NCBI RefSeq assembly: GCF_002879865.1
Contig: NZ_PNXY01000004.1
Location: 248,001 to 312,000 of the forward strand
Source: Paraburkholderia rhynchosiae
GTDB taxonomy: Bacteria; Pseudomonadota; Gammaproteobacteria; Burkholderiales; Burkholderiaceae
Direction: 5' to 3'
Length of the DNA: 64,000 bases
Shown here in pieces: positions 52,665-62,086 of the stretch; position 1 is the stretch's first letter, and each line of letters begins with the position of its first letter. Both the position numbers and the translations under genes were made by a program. The notes below the pieces were generated by a model. It worked only from the letters and a program-made list of their open reading frames with translations. It ran no database searches and was not told the origin of the DNA.

Positions 52665-53048
52665 CTAGCTGCCAACGTTATAAGGCCGCGTCATCAACTC
52701 CAGGAAATGGCCATCTGGGTCGTCGAAATACAACCCACGGCCACCGTTGTGCGAATACGTCTCTCCAGCGCGTCGTTTACCTGGGTCGGCCCAATAGTCA
52801 AGCCGCAACTCGCGAATACGCGCAAACGCCCGCTCGAACTCTTCCTCGCTGATCAGAAACGCGTAGTGCTGCATCGCGATCGGATCATCGCTTTCGTAGA
52901 AATCCAGCGACACGTCATTGGCCATCTGCACGACCAGCATTTCCCCGAACGGAATCGGAGCCGGCAGGTCCAGAATGTCCCCGAGAAACTCGGTCGACGC
53001 CTGCTTGTCCCGACACCAGACGATAGTATGGTTCAGCTGCACACTCAT
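52665..53048 (-). CDS. VOC-family (glyoxalase/bleomycin resistance) protein
   Basis: 127 residues, two beta-alpha-beta-beta-beta repeats. LNHTIVWCRDKQASTEFLGD at the start gives the first metal-ligand His; GLYFDDPDGHFLELMTRP gives the closing Glu and His. Metal-dependent lyase, dioxygenase or thiol transferase roles are all possible in this family. It lies between a DUF4148 gene and a LysR gene with no operon partner. Confidence 0.85.
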   Translation of the reverse strand: MSVQLNHTIVWCRDKQASTEFLGDILDLPAPIPFGEMLVVQMANDVSLDFYESDDPIAMQHYAFLISEEEFERAFARIRELRLDYWADPGKRRAGETYSHNGGRGLYFDDPDGHFLELMTRPYNVGS

Positions 53049-53097
53049 GCTGCGCCTCCATGCGGTAGGTACTCATCGAATCAATATAGTCGAAGCG

Positions 53098-54021
53098 TCA
53101 TCGCTCAACCGCTCCGTCCCGCAACTCCTGCGCGATAAAGTCGACGAACGCGCGAATGCGATTCGACATCTGATGCCGTTGCGAGTACACCGCGAAAATA
53201 TCGGCGTTCGGCGTGTCGTGATCGGGCAGCACGACAACGAGTGACCCGTCGGCCAGATACTGTTTGATGTCCCACTCGGCCCGCATCAGGATGCCGTGTC
53301 CTTCGAGCGCCCACTTCACCGCGATCTCGCCATCGTTCGTAGTCAGCGTGCCTTTGATGCGCACCGCTTCCGTCTTGCGCGACGCCCCCTTGCCTGAAGT
53401 CAGGCGCCACACGCCATACGCTTCGTCGCCCTGGCGGATGCCGATGCAGTTGTGCCGCGTGAGATCGTGCGGCGTCACCGGCATACCGTGCGACGCGATA
53501 TACGAAGGCGCCGCGCACAGCAGGCGCCGGTTGCCCGCGAGGCGCCGCGCGACGACCCTCGTGTCGGGCGGCTCGCCGAAGCGAATGCAGACGTCGAAGG
53601 TATCGTCCGTGAGCGGCGGCGGCGTGACCGACAACTGAAGCTGAACCGACACCTGCGGATACCTCGCGACAAAGCGCGAAATCGCGGGCGCCACATGGCT
53701 GCGCCCGAATCCGAGCGTGGCATTCACACGCAGCAATCCCTTCGGACTCTTCTTGGCGGTGCCCAGCAGCTCAACCAGTTCATCGATCTCGTCAAGAATC
53801 CTGCGCGCACGTTCGAGATACAGCTCGCCCTCGGGCGTGAGCATCATCCGGCGTGTCGTGCGGTTGATCAGCGCCACGCCCGCGCGGCTTTCCATCTGCG
53901 TGAGCCGCTTGCTCACGGCCGCGGCCGTCAGTCCGAGTTCCCGCGCCGCCGCGCTCAGGCTGCCGGACGCCGCGAGCGTCGAGAAAAAGCTCAGATCCGC
54001 CGGTTGAACGGTATCGCGCAT
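53098..54021 (-). CDS. LysR-family regulator (DmlR-like) of tartrate/D-malate dehydrogenase
   Basis: 307 residues: HTH SFFSTLAASGSLSAAARELG and LTAAAVSKRLTQMESRAGVA, and effector domain (LLRVNATLGFGRSHVAPAIS, HGILMRAEWDIKQYL). This is the DmlR/CrgA subgroup. Divergent from the tartrate/D-malate dehydrogenase 109 bp away, the same layout as E. coli dmlR-dmlA, so it should activate that gene on D-malate or tartrate. Confidence 0.9.
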   Translation of the reverse strand: MRDTVQPADLSFFSTLAASGSLSAAARELGLTAAAVSKRLTQMESRAGVALINRTTRRMMLTPEGELYLERARRILDEIDELVELLGTAKKSPKGLLRVNATLGFGRSHVAPAISRFVARYPQVSVQLQLSVTPPPLTDDTFDVCIRFGEPPDTRVVARRLAGNRRLLCAAPSYIASHGMPVTPHDLTRHNCIGIRQGDEAYGVWRLTSGKGASRKTEAVRIKGTLTTNDGEIAVKWALEGHGILMRAEWDIKQYLADGSLVVVLPDHDTPNADIFAVYSQRHQMSNRIRAFVDFIAQELRDGAVER

Positions 54022-54130
54022 CGGTTTTACTTGTGAATAAAAGTTAAAGATGCTTTGAGTCTAGCACCGGTTTTTGCGCCCGGATGTCGATACAGTCACT
54101 CACATCCACAACATATGAAGGGCGCCAGAC

Positions 54131-55225
54131 ATGCATACCTATCGCATTGCAACCATTCCCGGCGACGGCATCGGCAAGGAAGTCGTGCCAGCCGGCGCGC
54201 AAGTCCTCCAGGCGCTCGCGACAACCACGAAGTCGTTCGCGTTCGAATTCGAGAACTTCGACTGGGGCGGCGACTATTACCGCAAGCATGGCGTCATGAT
54301 GCCGGCGGACGGACTCGACGCGATCCGCAACAAGGACGCGATCCTGTTCGGCTCGGCAGGCGATCCGGACATTCCCGATCACATCACGCTGTGGGGTCTT
54401 CGGCTGAAGATCTGCCAGGGCTTCGACCAGTACGCGAACGTCCGCCCGACTCGCATCCTGCCCGGCATCGATGCTCCGTTGAAGCGCTGCAAGCCCGAGG
54501 ATCTCAGCTGGGTGATCGTTCGCGAGAACTCGGAAGGCGAATATGCCGGCGTGGGCGGCCGCGTTCATCAGGGCCATCCGATCGAAGCCGCGACGGATGT
54601 GTCGATCATGACGCGCGCCGGCGTCGAGCGCATCATGCGCTTCGCGTTTCGCCTCGCGCAGTCCCGTCCGCGCAAACTGCTGACCGTGATCACGAAGAGC
54701 AACGCGCAACGTCATGCAATGGTGATGTGGGATGAGATCGCGCTGCAGGTCTCGAAGGAATTCCCGGACGTGAACTGGGACAAGGAACTGGTGGACGCGT
54801 CGACCGCGCGCATGATCAACCGTCCCGCGAGCCTTGACACGATCGTTGCTACCAACCTGCACGCCGACATCCTCAGCGATCTTGCCGCCGCGCTCGCCGG
54901 CAGCCTCGGCATTGCGCCGACCGGCAACATCGATCCGGAGCGCCGCTTTCCGTCGATGTTCGAGCCGATCCACGGCTCCGCGTTCGACATCATGGGCAAG
55001 GGCCTCGCGAATCCGGTCGGCACCTTCTGGTCGGTCGTCATGCTGCTCGAACATCTGGGCGAATTCGATGCTGCGAAGCGCGTGATGCAGGCAGTTGAAG
55101 CCGTCACTGCAAACAAGTCGCTGCATACCGGCGACCTGGGCGGCACGGCAACGACCGCGCAGGTGACGGCCGCCGTTTGCGCGTTCATCGAACAAGCAGC
55201 AGCGCCTGCCGCCAACGCCGCATAA
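54131..55225 (+). CDS. tartrate dehydrogenase / D-malate dehydrogenase (decarboxylating)
   Basis: 364-residue beta-decarboxylating dehydrogenase. IATIPGDGIGKEVVPAG at the N-terminus, the substrate Arg cluster RLKICQGFDQYANVRPTRIL, the catalytic Tyr in VRENSEGEYAGVGG, catalytic Lys in VITKSNAQRH and the metal Asp loop in ATNLHADILSDLAAALAGSL. TtuC/DmlA proteins act on tartrate, D-malate and isopropylmalate; LeuB is excluded by the IKICQ-type loop and by context. Followed by an MFS carrier on the same strand. Confidence 0.9.
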   Translation: MHTYRIATIPGDGIGKEVVPAGAQVLQALATTTKSFAFEFENFDWGGDYYRKHGVMMPADGLDAIRNKDAILFGSAGDPDIPDHITLWGLRLKICQGFDQYANVRPTRILPGIDAPLKRCKPEDLSWVIVRENSEGEYAGVGGRVHQGHPIEAATDVSIMTRAGVERIMRFAFRLAQSRPRKLLTVITKSNAQRHAMVMWDEIALQVSKEFPDVNWDKELVDASTARMINRPASLDTIVATNLHADILSDLAAALAGSLGIAPTGNIDPERRFPSMFEPIHGSAFDIMGKGLANPVGTFWSVVMLLEHLGEFDAAKRVMQAVEAVTANKSLHTGDLGGTATTAQVTAAVCAFIEQAAAPAANAA

Positions 55226-55358
55226 GCCTGCATAGCCGCCTCGCCGACACCTCGTGACGGGCGCCGAACCCAACAGCCGCATTCGACGGCTGCGGCGCGC
55301 CCCGCACGCCTGGTGCATTTCCAAGAGAGCCCTGCTCACGCCTCCCAAGGAGGAGACA

Positions 55359-56669
55359 ATGAATTCCGATCTCGAAAGCCGGGTTTCCCGCAAGCTCATG
55401 CTGCGGATCATCCCGTTTGTCATGCTGCTGTACTTCGTCAGTTTTCTGGACCGCGTCAACGTAGGCTTCGCCGCACTCACGATGAACAAGGCCATTGGCC
55501 TGTCGCCCACGGCATTCGGGTTCGGCGGCGGGCTCTTCTTCATCGGGTACTTCCTGTTCGAAGTGCCGTCGAATCTGATTCTTCACAAGGTCGGCGCGCG
55601 CCGCTGGATTGCTCGCGTGATGGTGTCGTGGGGCATCGTCTCGCTGGCGTCCGCGTTTGTCGTCGGGCCGAACAGCTTCTATGCGCTGCGTTTTCTGCTG
55701 GGCGTTGCCGAAGCGGGCTTCTTTCCAGGCATCATTCTCTATCTGAGCCTCTGGTTTCCAACCCGTCAGCGCGCGGTGGCCGCGGCATGGTTCATGGCCG
55801 CCGCACCGATTTCCACGGCAATCGGATCGCCCATTTCCGGCGCCATCATGAAGCTTCCGTCGATCTCGGGTCTTGCGGACTGGCAGATGCTCTACATTCT
55901 CGAAGCACTGCCTGCGGTCGTCCTCGGCTTCCTTGTGCTCAAGTACCTGACGGACACGCCGTCGAAAGCGGAATGGCTGCAGCCGGAAGAGCGCGAATGG
56001 CTGATTGCGAGGCTGAAGACAGAAGCGGACGCGAGGCAATCGCATGCGGGCCACACGGCCGGCGCGCTGAGCGCGCTGCGCGATCCGCGCGTGCTCGCGC
56101 TGGCGTTGATCTACTTCGGCACGTCGGCGGGGTTGTACACACTCGGCTTGTGGGCGCCGCTGATCATCCGCCAGTATGGCTTCGACTCGTTTCAGACCGG
56201 TCTGCTGGCGGGCATACCGAGCATCGTCGCCGTGGTCGCAATGATCCTGTGGGCGAAGCATTCGGACCGCACCGAGGAGCGCACGTGGCATGTCGTCATT
56301 CCCTGTGTGGTGGCCTGCCTCGGCTTCGTGTTCGCGGGTAACGCCGCGACGGCGTTGATGATCGTCCTCGCCCTCGTGGTCGTGAACATCGGAATCAGCG
56401 CGGCCAAGGCGCCGTTGTGGGCCATGCCGAGCATGTTCCTGTCAGGCGCGGGCGCGGCGGCGGGCATCGCGATGATCAATTCCATCGGCAATCTCGGCGG
56501 ATTCGTCGGTCCGTTCGCGATCGGCTGGCTCAAGAACGTGACGGGCGGTTACTCGGCGGGCTTGTACGTGGTCGGCGCGACGCTGGCTGTGTCCGCTGTC
56601 GTCACGCTGATGCTGAGCCGGCAATCGAAGCAGGCGCCGGTCGCGGTCGGCGAGCGGCACGGACACTGA
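55359..56669 (+). CDS. MFS permease (ACS family), probable tartrate/D-malate carrier
   Basis: 436 residues from ATG 55359 with the near-consensus AAGGAGGAGACA just before it; the ORF start at 55254 is only an extension. 12 membrane helices; LYFVSFLDRVNVGFAALTMN and FLFEVPSNLILHKVGARRWI are ACS signatures, as in TtuB. Second gene after the tartrate/D-malate dehydrogenase, so it should import that acid. Confidence 0.9.
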   Translation: MNSDLESRVSRKLMLRIIPFVMLLYFVSFLDRVNVGFAALTMNKAIGLSPTAFGFGGGLFFIGYFLFEVPSNLILHKVGARRWIARVMVSWGIVSLASAFVVGPNSFYALRFLLGVAEAGFFPGIILYLSLWFPTRQRAVAAAWFMAAAPISTAIGSPISGAIMKLPSISGLADWQMLYILEALPAVVLGFLVLKYLTDTPSKAEWLQPEEREWLIARLKTEADARQSHAGHTAGALSALRDPRVLALALIYFGTSAGLYTLGLWAPLIIRQYGFDSFQTGLLAGIPSIVAVVAMILWAKHSDRTEERTWHVVIPCVVACLGFVFAGNAATALMIVLALVVVNIGISAAKAPLWAMPSMFLSGAGAAAGIAMINSIGNLGGFVGPFAIGWLKNVTGGYSAGLYVVGATLAVSAVVTLMLSRQSKQAPVAVGERHGH

Positions 56670-56926
56670 GATACATGCAATCGCAATCCGCGATCCGTTG
56701 ATGAAAGGCCCGCGTGATCTTTGACCGGCATTAGCGTAACCTCGCAGGCATGGCCAGACATAACACCATGTCATGACCTCTCCAACAATTGCGGCGTTGC
56801 TCCGGCCAAATTGACTCACTATATTTCAAGTCATGCCCGCGCTATTTCACCTCCGGCCGCAAGCCGCAGGCGCGATAGCGCCGACCTGGATGATGTCTTT
56901 CGCTTCAACCGTATCGAGGAGAAGTC

Positions 56927-57970
56927 GTGATCAGCATGCCAAGGTTGCGCCCGTTTGCCATGACTCTGGCGTTGAGCGTCGCGAGCATGGCGCCCGCTCT
57001 CGCTGCAGGAAAAATCACCTTCGTGTCGCAAGGCGGCACTTATCAGGAGGCCCAGACCAAAGCCATTCTCGACCCGGCGGCCAAGGAGCTGGGCATCACG
57101 ATCAATCAGGACAGCATTCCGGACGCGTGGCCGCAGATCAAGGCCCAGGCTGCCACCGGCAAGCCGATCTGGGACGTGGTGGATACGCCCACTTCCAACT
57201 GTCTGCGCGGCGGCCGCGAAGGGTTGCTCGAAAAGCTCGACTTCTCGAAGATTCCCAACGCCGCCGCGATGCCTGAAAAGTACCGTACGCCCTACTCGGT
57301 CGCGTACGAGTTCTATTCGACTGTGATCGGCTACAACAAGAAGACGCTGAAGAAGGTGCCGCAAAGCTGGGCGGATTTCTGGAATGTAAAGGCGTTCCCC
57401 GGCACGCGCGCGCTGCGCAACGATCCTCAGACGGTGCTCGAAGCCGCGCTTCTCGCCGACGGCGTATCTCGCGACAAGCTGTATCCGCTCGACGTGGACC
57501 GTGCCTTCAAGAAACTGCAGCAGATCAAGCCTGACATCACGGTCTGGTGGACCTCGGGTGGCCAGTCCGCGCAATTGCTGCATGACGGCGAAGTCGATAT
57601 GACGATGATCTGGAACGGCCGCGCGAGTGCGGTTCGCAAGGACGCTCCCGACGTCGACTTCACGTTCAATGACGGCATTCTGCAAAACACGCAGCTGTGC
57701 GTGCTGAAGAATGCGCCGAATCTGAACGACGCGATACGCTTCCTCAACACCGCGATCTCGCCGGAGTTGCAGGCCAACCTGCCACTCTACATCGACTACG
57801 GTCCGGGCAATCCGGCTGCATTCAAGACCGGCAAGATCACGGCCAAGCGCGCAAGCGAGCTCCCCAGTTCGCCGGAAAATGCCGCGAAGCAGGCGCTGAT
57901 GTCTGAAGATTGGTGGGCCTCCGATGCAGGCATCCAGGCGAAAGCGCGCTGGCTGAAGTTCATGCAGTAA
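56927..57970 (+). CDS. ABC transporter substrate-binding protein (PotD/spermidine-putrescine type)
   Basis: 347 residues starting at GTG 56927 behind GAGGAG. Signal peptide (FAMTLALSVASMAPALA), then SBP family: GKITFVSQGGTYQEAQTKAI, VDTPTSNCLRGGREGLLEKL, TVWWTSGGQSAQLLHDGEVD, MTMIWNGRASAVRKDAPDVD. The type binds polyamines, opines or related amines. Permeases of the same class are encoded 4 kb away on the opposite strand (61292-62994) with no second binding protein in between, so this is their likely partner. Ends before a terminator. Confidence 0.9.
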   Translation: MISMPRLRPFAMTLALSVASMAPALAAGKITFVSQGGTYQEAQTKAILDPAAKELGITINQDSIPDAWPQIKAQAATGKPIWDVVDTPTSNCLRGGREGLLEKLDFSKIPNAAAMPEKYRTPYSVAYEFYSTVIGYNKKTLKKVPQSWADFWNVKAFPGTRALRNDPQTVLEAALLADGVSRDKLYPLDVDRAFKKLQQIKPDITVWWTSGGQSAQLLHDGEVDMTMIWNGRASAVRKDAPDVDFTFNDGILQNTQLCVLKNAPNLNDAIRFLNTAISPELQANLPLYIDYGPGNPAAFKTGKITAKRASELPSSPENAAKQALMSEDWWASDAGIQAKARWLKFMQ

Positions 57971-58001
57971 CGGCCGCGCGACTAGCGCCAGGCCATTGAC
58001 G

Positions 58002-58035
58002 CGCCCGCGGGAACACTGTTCATCGCGGGCGTTTT
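58002..58035 (+). terminator. intrinsic terminator after the binding-protein gene
   Basis: CGCCCGCG / CGCGGGCG stem (58002-58009, 58024-58031), 14-nt loop, then TTTT. Separates the binding-protein gene from the GMC oxidoreductase. Confidence 0.75.
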
Positions 58036-58123
58036 GCATCTTGCCGCGGGTTATCGTGCTCATCGTGCCCATGGCGCTCATCGCACATACAGCCATGAGC
58101 CACGCGCTCTTTATCTATTCAAC

Positions 58124-59836
58124 GTGATCGACTATCTGATTCTCGGCGGCGGATCGGCCGGCTGCGTGCTAGCCGCGCGTCTCTCCGAAGACGCCGGCAA
58201 AACCGTGTGCCTCGTCGAGGCAGGCCGCGACATCTCGCAGGCGACGATGCCTGCCGAGATTCGCAGCCGCTATCCGGGCCGCGCGTATCTCGACACCGCG
58301 AACATCTGGCAGCAACTCAAAGCGCGCATGAGCGCGCCTGCCGCACTGCGCCGCTATGAACAGGCGCGGCTGCTCGGCGGCGGCTCCGCGATCAACGCAT
58401 TGATGGCGAACCGCGGCGCACCCGCCGACTACGACGAATGGCAAGCACTCGGCGCGCAAGGGTGGAACTGGCAAGCGTGTCTGCCGTACTTCCGCAAGCT
58501 CGAAACGGATTGCGACTTCGGCAACTCGGGCGACAGCGGCCTGCATGGCGCAAGCGGCCCGCTGCGCATCCAGCGCACTGGCTGGCCGCGCATCTCGCCA
58601 TTCGTGAAGGCCGTGCTGGACACATTGGACCAGCAGGGTTATCCGCTGCGCGCTGATCAGAACGGCGCATGGGAAGACGGCACATTCATTGGCTCGATCG
58701 CGGTAAGCGCGAGTGGCGAACGCATCCCCACATCCGTTTGCTATCTCGACGATGCCGTGCGAGCGCGGCCCAACCTCACAATCCGCACGGATGAGATCGC
58801 CGAGCGCATCCTGTTCGATGGCCAACGTGCAAGCGGCGCCCGCCTTGTTCGGCGTGACGGCCAACATACGGATACGCATCACGAATTGCGGGCCGGCTGC
58901 GTGATCGTCTGCTCGGGCGCGATCCACTCGCCCGCATTGCTGCTCAGAAGCGGGATCGGCCCCGCCGACGAACTTGCCGCGCTCGGCATCCCCATGCGCG
59001 CGCATCGCGAAGGCGTGGGCCGCAATCTGATGGAGCATCCGTCGATCGCGGTGTCGGCGTTTCTACCTCGCGCGGCACGCACGCCGTTTCCCGACGAGCA
59101 TCACGAACAGGCGATCCTGCGCTTTTCATCGGGTTTGCCCGGCACCGTGCAGGGCGACATGCACGGCGCGATCCTGTCACGCTCGGGCTGGCACTCGGTC
59201 GGCTACCGTCTCGGCACGATGTTTTTCTGGGTCAATAAATCGTATTCGCGCGGACGTCTGAAGCTTAAATCCGCGAGCGCGTTCGATGAACCCGACGTCG
59301 ACTTCGCGATGTTGTCCGATCCTCGCGATCTCGAACGCCTGAAGCTCGCACTACGTTTGGGTGCAAGGACGCTGGCTGCGCCGTCGATGGCCGCGCATCG
59401 CGGCGTGCTGTTTCCGTCGAGCTATTCGCCGCGAGTTGCAGCCGTCGCTGTGCCTGGCGTGTGGAACGCGTTACAGCGCGGCGCGCTGAGCGCATTGCTG
59501 GACATCGCGGGCCCATTGCGAGGATCGCTCGTGCGCAGCGTGGTGACGCAAGGCGTGACGCTGAACGATCTGCTCGCCGACGATGCCGCGATGACGCACT
59601 TCGTCACACGTTCAGTGGGCGGCACGTGGCATCCGTCGGGAACCTGCCGGATGGGCGCCGCCGACGATCCGCTCGCAGTTACCGATGCGCGCGGCGCCGT
59701 CTACGGCGTCGAAGGCTTGCACGTATGCGATGCGTCGTTGATGCCTTCGATTCCATGCGCCAACACGAATGTGCCGACAATTATGATCGCTGAGCGCATC
59801 GCCGACCTTCTGCGCGGTCGTGCGAGCGCCGCTTAA
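58124..59836 (+). CDS. GMC-family FAD oxidoreductase (choline dehydrogenase-like)
   Basis: 570 residues from GTG 58124, chosen because VIDYLILGGGSAGCVLAARL is the standard GMC N-terminus; the frame is open further up to 58034 and no strong ribosome binding site marks either start. ADP-binding GGGSAG, ERPAD-like QARLLGGGSAINALMANRG, GAIHSPALLLRSGIGPADEL (GMC signature 2), and the C-terminal catalytic His-Asn region GTWHPSGTCRMG with SIPCANTNVPTIMIAERI. It oxidises an alcohol to an aldehyde, which the converging aldehyde dehydrogenase could use. The stop overlaps that gene's stop by 4 bp. Confidence 0.87.
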   Translation: MIDYLILGGGSAGCVLAARLSEDAGKTVCLVEAGRDISQATMPAEIRSRYPGRAYLDTANIWQQLKARMSAPAALRRYEQARLLGGGSAINALMANRGAPADYDEWQALGAQGWNWQACLPYFRKLETDCDFGNSGDSGLHGASGPLRIQRTGWPRISPFVKAVLDTLDQQGYPLRADQNGAWEDGTFIGSIAVSASGERIPTSVCYLDDAVRARPNLTIRTDEIAERILFDGQRASGARLVRRDGQHTDTHHELRAGCVIVCSGAIHSPALLLRSGIGPADELAALGIPMRAHREGVGRNLMEHPSIAVSAFLPRAARTPFPDEHHEQAILRFSSGLPGTVQGDMHGAILSRSGWHSVGYRLGTMFFWVNKSYSRGRLKLKSASAFDEPDVDFAMLSDPRDLERLKLALRLGARTLAAPSMAAHRGVLFPSSYSPRVAAVAVPGVWNALQRGALSALLDIAGPLRGSLVRSVVTQGVTLNDLLADDAAMTHFVTRSVGGTWHPSGTCRMGAADDPLAVTDARGAVYGVEGLHVCDASLMPSIPCANTNVPTIMIAERIADLLRGRASAA

Positions 59837-61260
59837 TCGCCATACCCGACGATGCCCTTCACTTCCAGAAACGCCTCGAGTCCCCACTCGCCGTATTCGC
59901 GGCCATTGCCCGATTGCTTGTAGCCGCCGAACGGCGAGCCCGCGTCCCATGACGGATAGTTGACGTACACGCTGCCCGCACGCAAACGGAACGCGACACG
60001 CCGCGCGCGCGCCTGATCCGCGGACTGCACATAGGCGGCAAGGCCGAACGGCGTGTCGTTGGCAATTGCGATGGCATCTTCCTCGTCGCGATACGGAATG
60101 ATTGCGAGGACGGGGCCGAAGATCTCTTCGTGCGCAATCGTCATCGAAGGGTCGACGTTCGCGAACACCGTAGGCCGCACGTAGTAGCCGCGCGTCAAAC
60201 CGTCCGGGCGTCCTGCCCCGCCCGCCGCCAGTTGCGCGCCTTCTTCAATGCCCTTTTCGATGAGCCGTTGCACGCGCGCGTATTGCACGTCGCTGACAAC
60301 CGGGCCCATCGTCGTTTCTATATCGCCCGCGGGACCGACACGATGCGCGGCCGCCGCGCGCTGTGCGATGCGCACAGCCTCATCATGCCGCGCTGCCGGC
60401 ACGAGCATGCGAGTCGGCGCGTTGCACGACTGGCCGCTGTTGCTGAAGCACGAGTTCACGCCGGAAGTCACGGCCGCTTCGAAGTCGACATCGTCGAGAA
60501 GAATGTTGGCCGACTTGCCGCCCAACTCCTGATGCACCCGCTTGACGCTCGGCGCGGCGAGCTTCGCGATCTCGACGCCCGCCCGCGTCGAACCTGTGAA
60601 CGACACCATGTCGACGTCCGGATGACTGCACAGCGCGGCGCCGACAGTCGGGCCATCGCCATTGACGAGATTGAACACGCCAGGCGGCACGCCGGCGGCA
60701 TCGATCATTTCGGCGAACAGCACCGCGTTGAGCGGCGACACTTCGCTCGGCTTGAGCACCATCGTGCAACCTGCCGCAATCGCGGGCGCGACCTTGCAGA
60801 CGATCTGATTGATCGGCCAGTTCCATGGCGTGATCAACGCGACCACGCCGACGGGTTCGTGATTGACGAGCGTCGTGCCTTTCTTGCGCTGCCACGCGAA
60901 GCTCTCGCAGGTCCGCAGCAGTTCTTCGAGGTGACGCTTGCCGAGCGCGGCCTGCCATGCATGCGACAGCGCTTTTGGCGCGCCGATCTCACGCGAGATG
61001 ATGTCGGCCATTTCGTCGTAGCGCGCCATATAGGCGTCGAGTATCCGGCGGATTAGCGCGACGCGTTCGGCAGGCTCGGTCAGCGAGAACGACACGAACG
61101 CGCGCTTCGCGGCGGCGACTGCTCGTTCGACATCGTCCCCGTTGCCGAGCGCGATTTCCGCGAACGCTTCTTCCGTGCAGGGATCGATCACAGGCAGGCG
61201 TGCCGTGCCCGACGGCGCGACCCACGCGCCGTCGATATAAAACTTCTGTGCGTTCGACAT
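59833..61260 (-). CDS. NAD(P)-dependent aldehyde dehydrogenase
   Basis: 475 residues. Catalytic Cys in CFSNSGQSCNAPTRML and Glu in VHQELGGKSANILLD; NAD loop VSFTGSTRAGVEIAK; N-terminal Asn in ALITPWNWPINQIVCKVAPA. Closest by eye to aminoaldehyde/aromatic aldehyde dehydrogenases. Last gene of the minus-strand row FAD oxidase, permease, permease, ALDH (32 bp after the second permease), so it probably oxidises the aldehyde formed by the FAD amine oxidase. Confidence 0.9.
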   Translation of the reverse strand: MSNAQKFYIDGAWVAPSGTARLPVIDPCTEEAFAEIALGNGDDVERAVAAAKRAFVSFSLTEPAERVALIRRILDAYMARYDEMADIISREIGAPKALSHAWQAALGKRHLEELLRTCESFAWQRKKGTTLVNHEPVGVVALITPWNWPINQIVCKVAPAIAAGCTMVLKPSEVSPLNAVLFAEMIDAAGVPPGVFNLVNGDGPTVGAALCSHPDVDMVSFTGSTRAGVEIAKLAAPSVKRVHQELGGKSANILLDDVDFEAAVTSGVNSCFSNSGQSCNAPTRMLVPAARHDEAVRIAQRAAAAHRVGPAGDIETTMGPVVSDVQYARVQRLIEKGIEEGAQLAAGGAGRPDGLTRGYYVRPTVFANVDPSMTIAHEEIFGPVLAIIPYRDEEDAIAIANDTPFGLAAYVQSADQARARRVAFRLRAGSVYVNYPSWDAGSPFGGYKQSGNGREYGEWGLEAFLEVKGIVGYGD

Positions 61261-61291
61261 CCGCTTTCCAGTGAGACCAAATGAATTGAGT

Positions 61292-62086
61292 TCAGGCCCG
61301 CGCGGTAGAGGATCGCCGGCTAACGACGACGATCATCACGAGGCACAGGGTAAGCGCCGTCAGCATGGTGCTGATCGCGGCGATGGTCGGATCGATCTCA
61401 TCGCGCAGCGTGACGAACATGCGCCGCGTCAGCGTCTGATTCGTGCCGCCCGAGATGAACAACGCGACCACGGTTTCATCGAGCGCCTGAATGAACACGA
61501 ACACCGCGCCCGAGATCACGCTCGCCTTGATCTGCGGCAGCGTTACCGCGAGGAAGCTGCGCAAGCGGTTCATGCCGAGGCTGCGCGCGACCATCTCCTG
61601 CGTTCGGTCGAAGGTGCGCAAATCGGCGCCCACGGAAATGAGCACGTACGGCAGGCCGAGCATCGTATCGGCGACGATCAGTCCGCCGAGCGTGTTCACA
61701 TAACCCGCTTGCGAGAACACAAAGAACACGCCTACCGCGACGATGATGATCGGCACCATCAGCGGCAACATCAACAGCGTGCGCAAATAGCGCATCGACC
61801 AGTGCGTGCCGTGCTGGATCGCGTAGGCCGCTGCGACGCCGAGCGGCGTCGCGACCAGGGCCGCGCAAACGGACGCGGTAAGCGTCGTGCGAGCCGCGTC
61901 GATCCACGCGGGATTGTCGAAGAACGCGTGATACCAGCGCAACGAGTAGGCCGGCGGCGGGAACGTCATGAAGCGCGTGTCGGAGAACGACAGCGGCACG
62001 ACGATCAGCACGGGCACCATCAGGAACACGAGAATCAGCACGACGAACACGCCGAGCACGACTCTGCCGAACGGGATCTTGTTCAT
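61292..62086 (-). CDS. ABC transporter permease (PotC type)
   Basis: 264 residues from ATG 62086, where ATGA overlaps the stop of the upstream permease by 4 bp. Six membrane helices; EAA loop with RSLGMNRLRSFLAVTLPQIK (the E-A-A-x-x-x-G equivalent is A-R-S-L-G). Type-I permease of polyamine/opine transporters. Its ATPase is not in the window; it may lie beyond 64000. Confidence 0.9.
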   Translation of the reverse strand: MNKIPFGRVVLGVFVVLILVFLMVPVLIVVPLSFSDTRFMTFPPPAYSLRWYHAFFDNPAWIDAARTTLTASVCAALVATPLGVAAAYAIQHGTHWSMRYLRTLLMLPLMVPIIIVAVGVFFVFSQAGYVNTLGGLIVADTMLGLPYVLISVGADLRTFDRTQEMVARSLGMNRLRSFLAVTLPQIKASVISGAVFVFIQALDETVVALFISGGTNQTLTRRMFVTLRDEIDPTIAAISTMLTALTLCLVMIVVVSRRSSTARA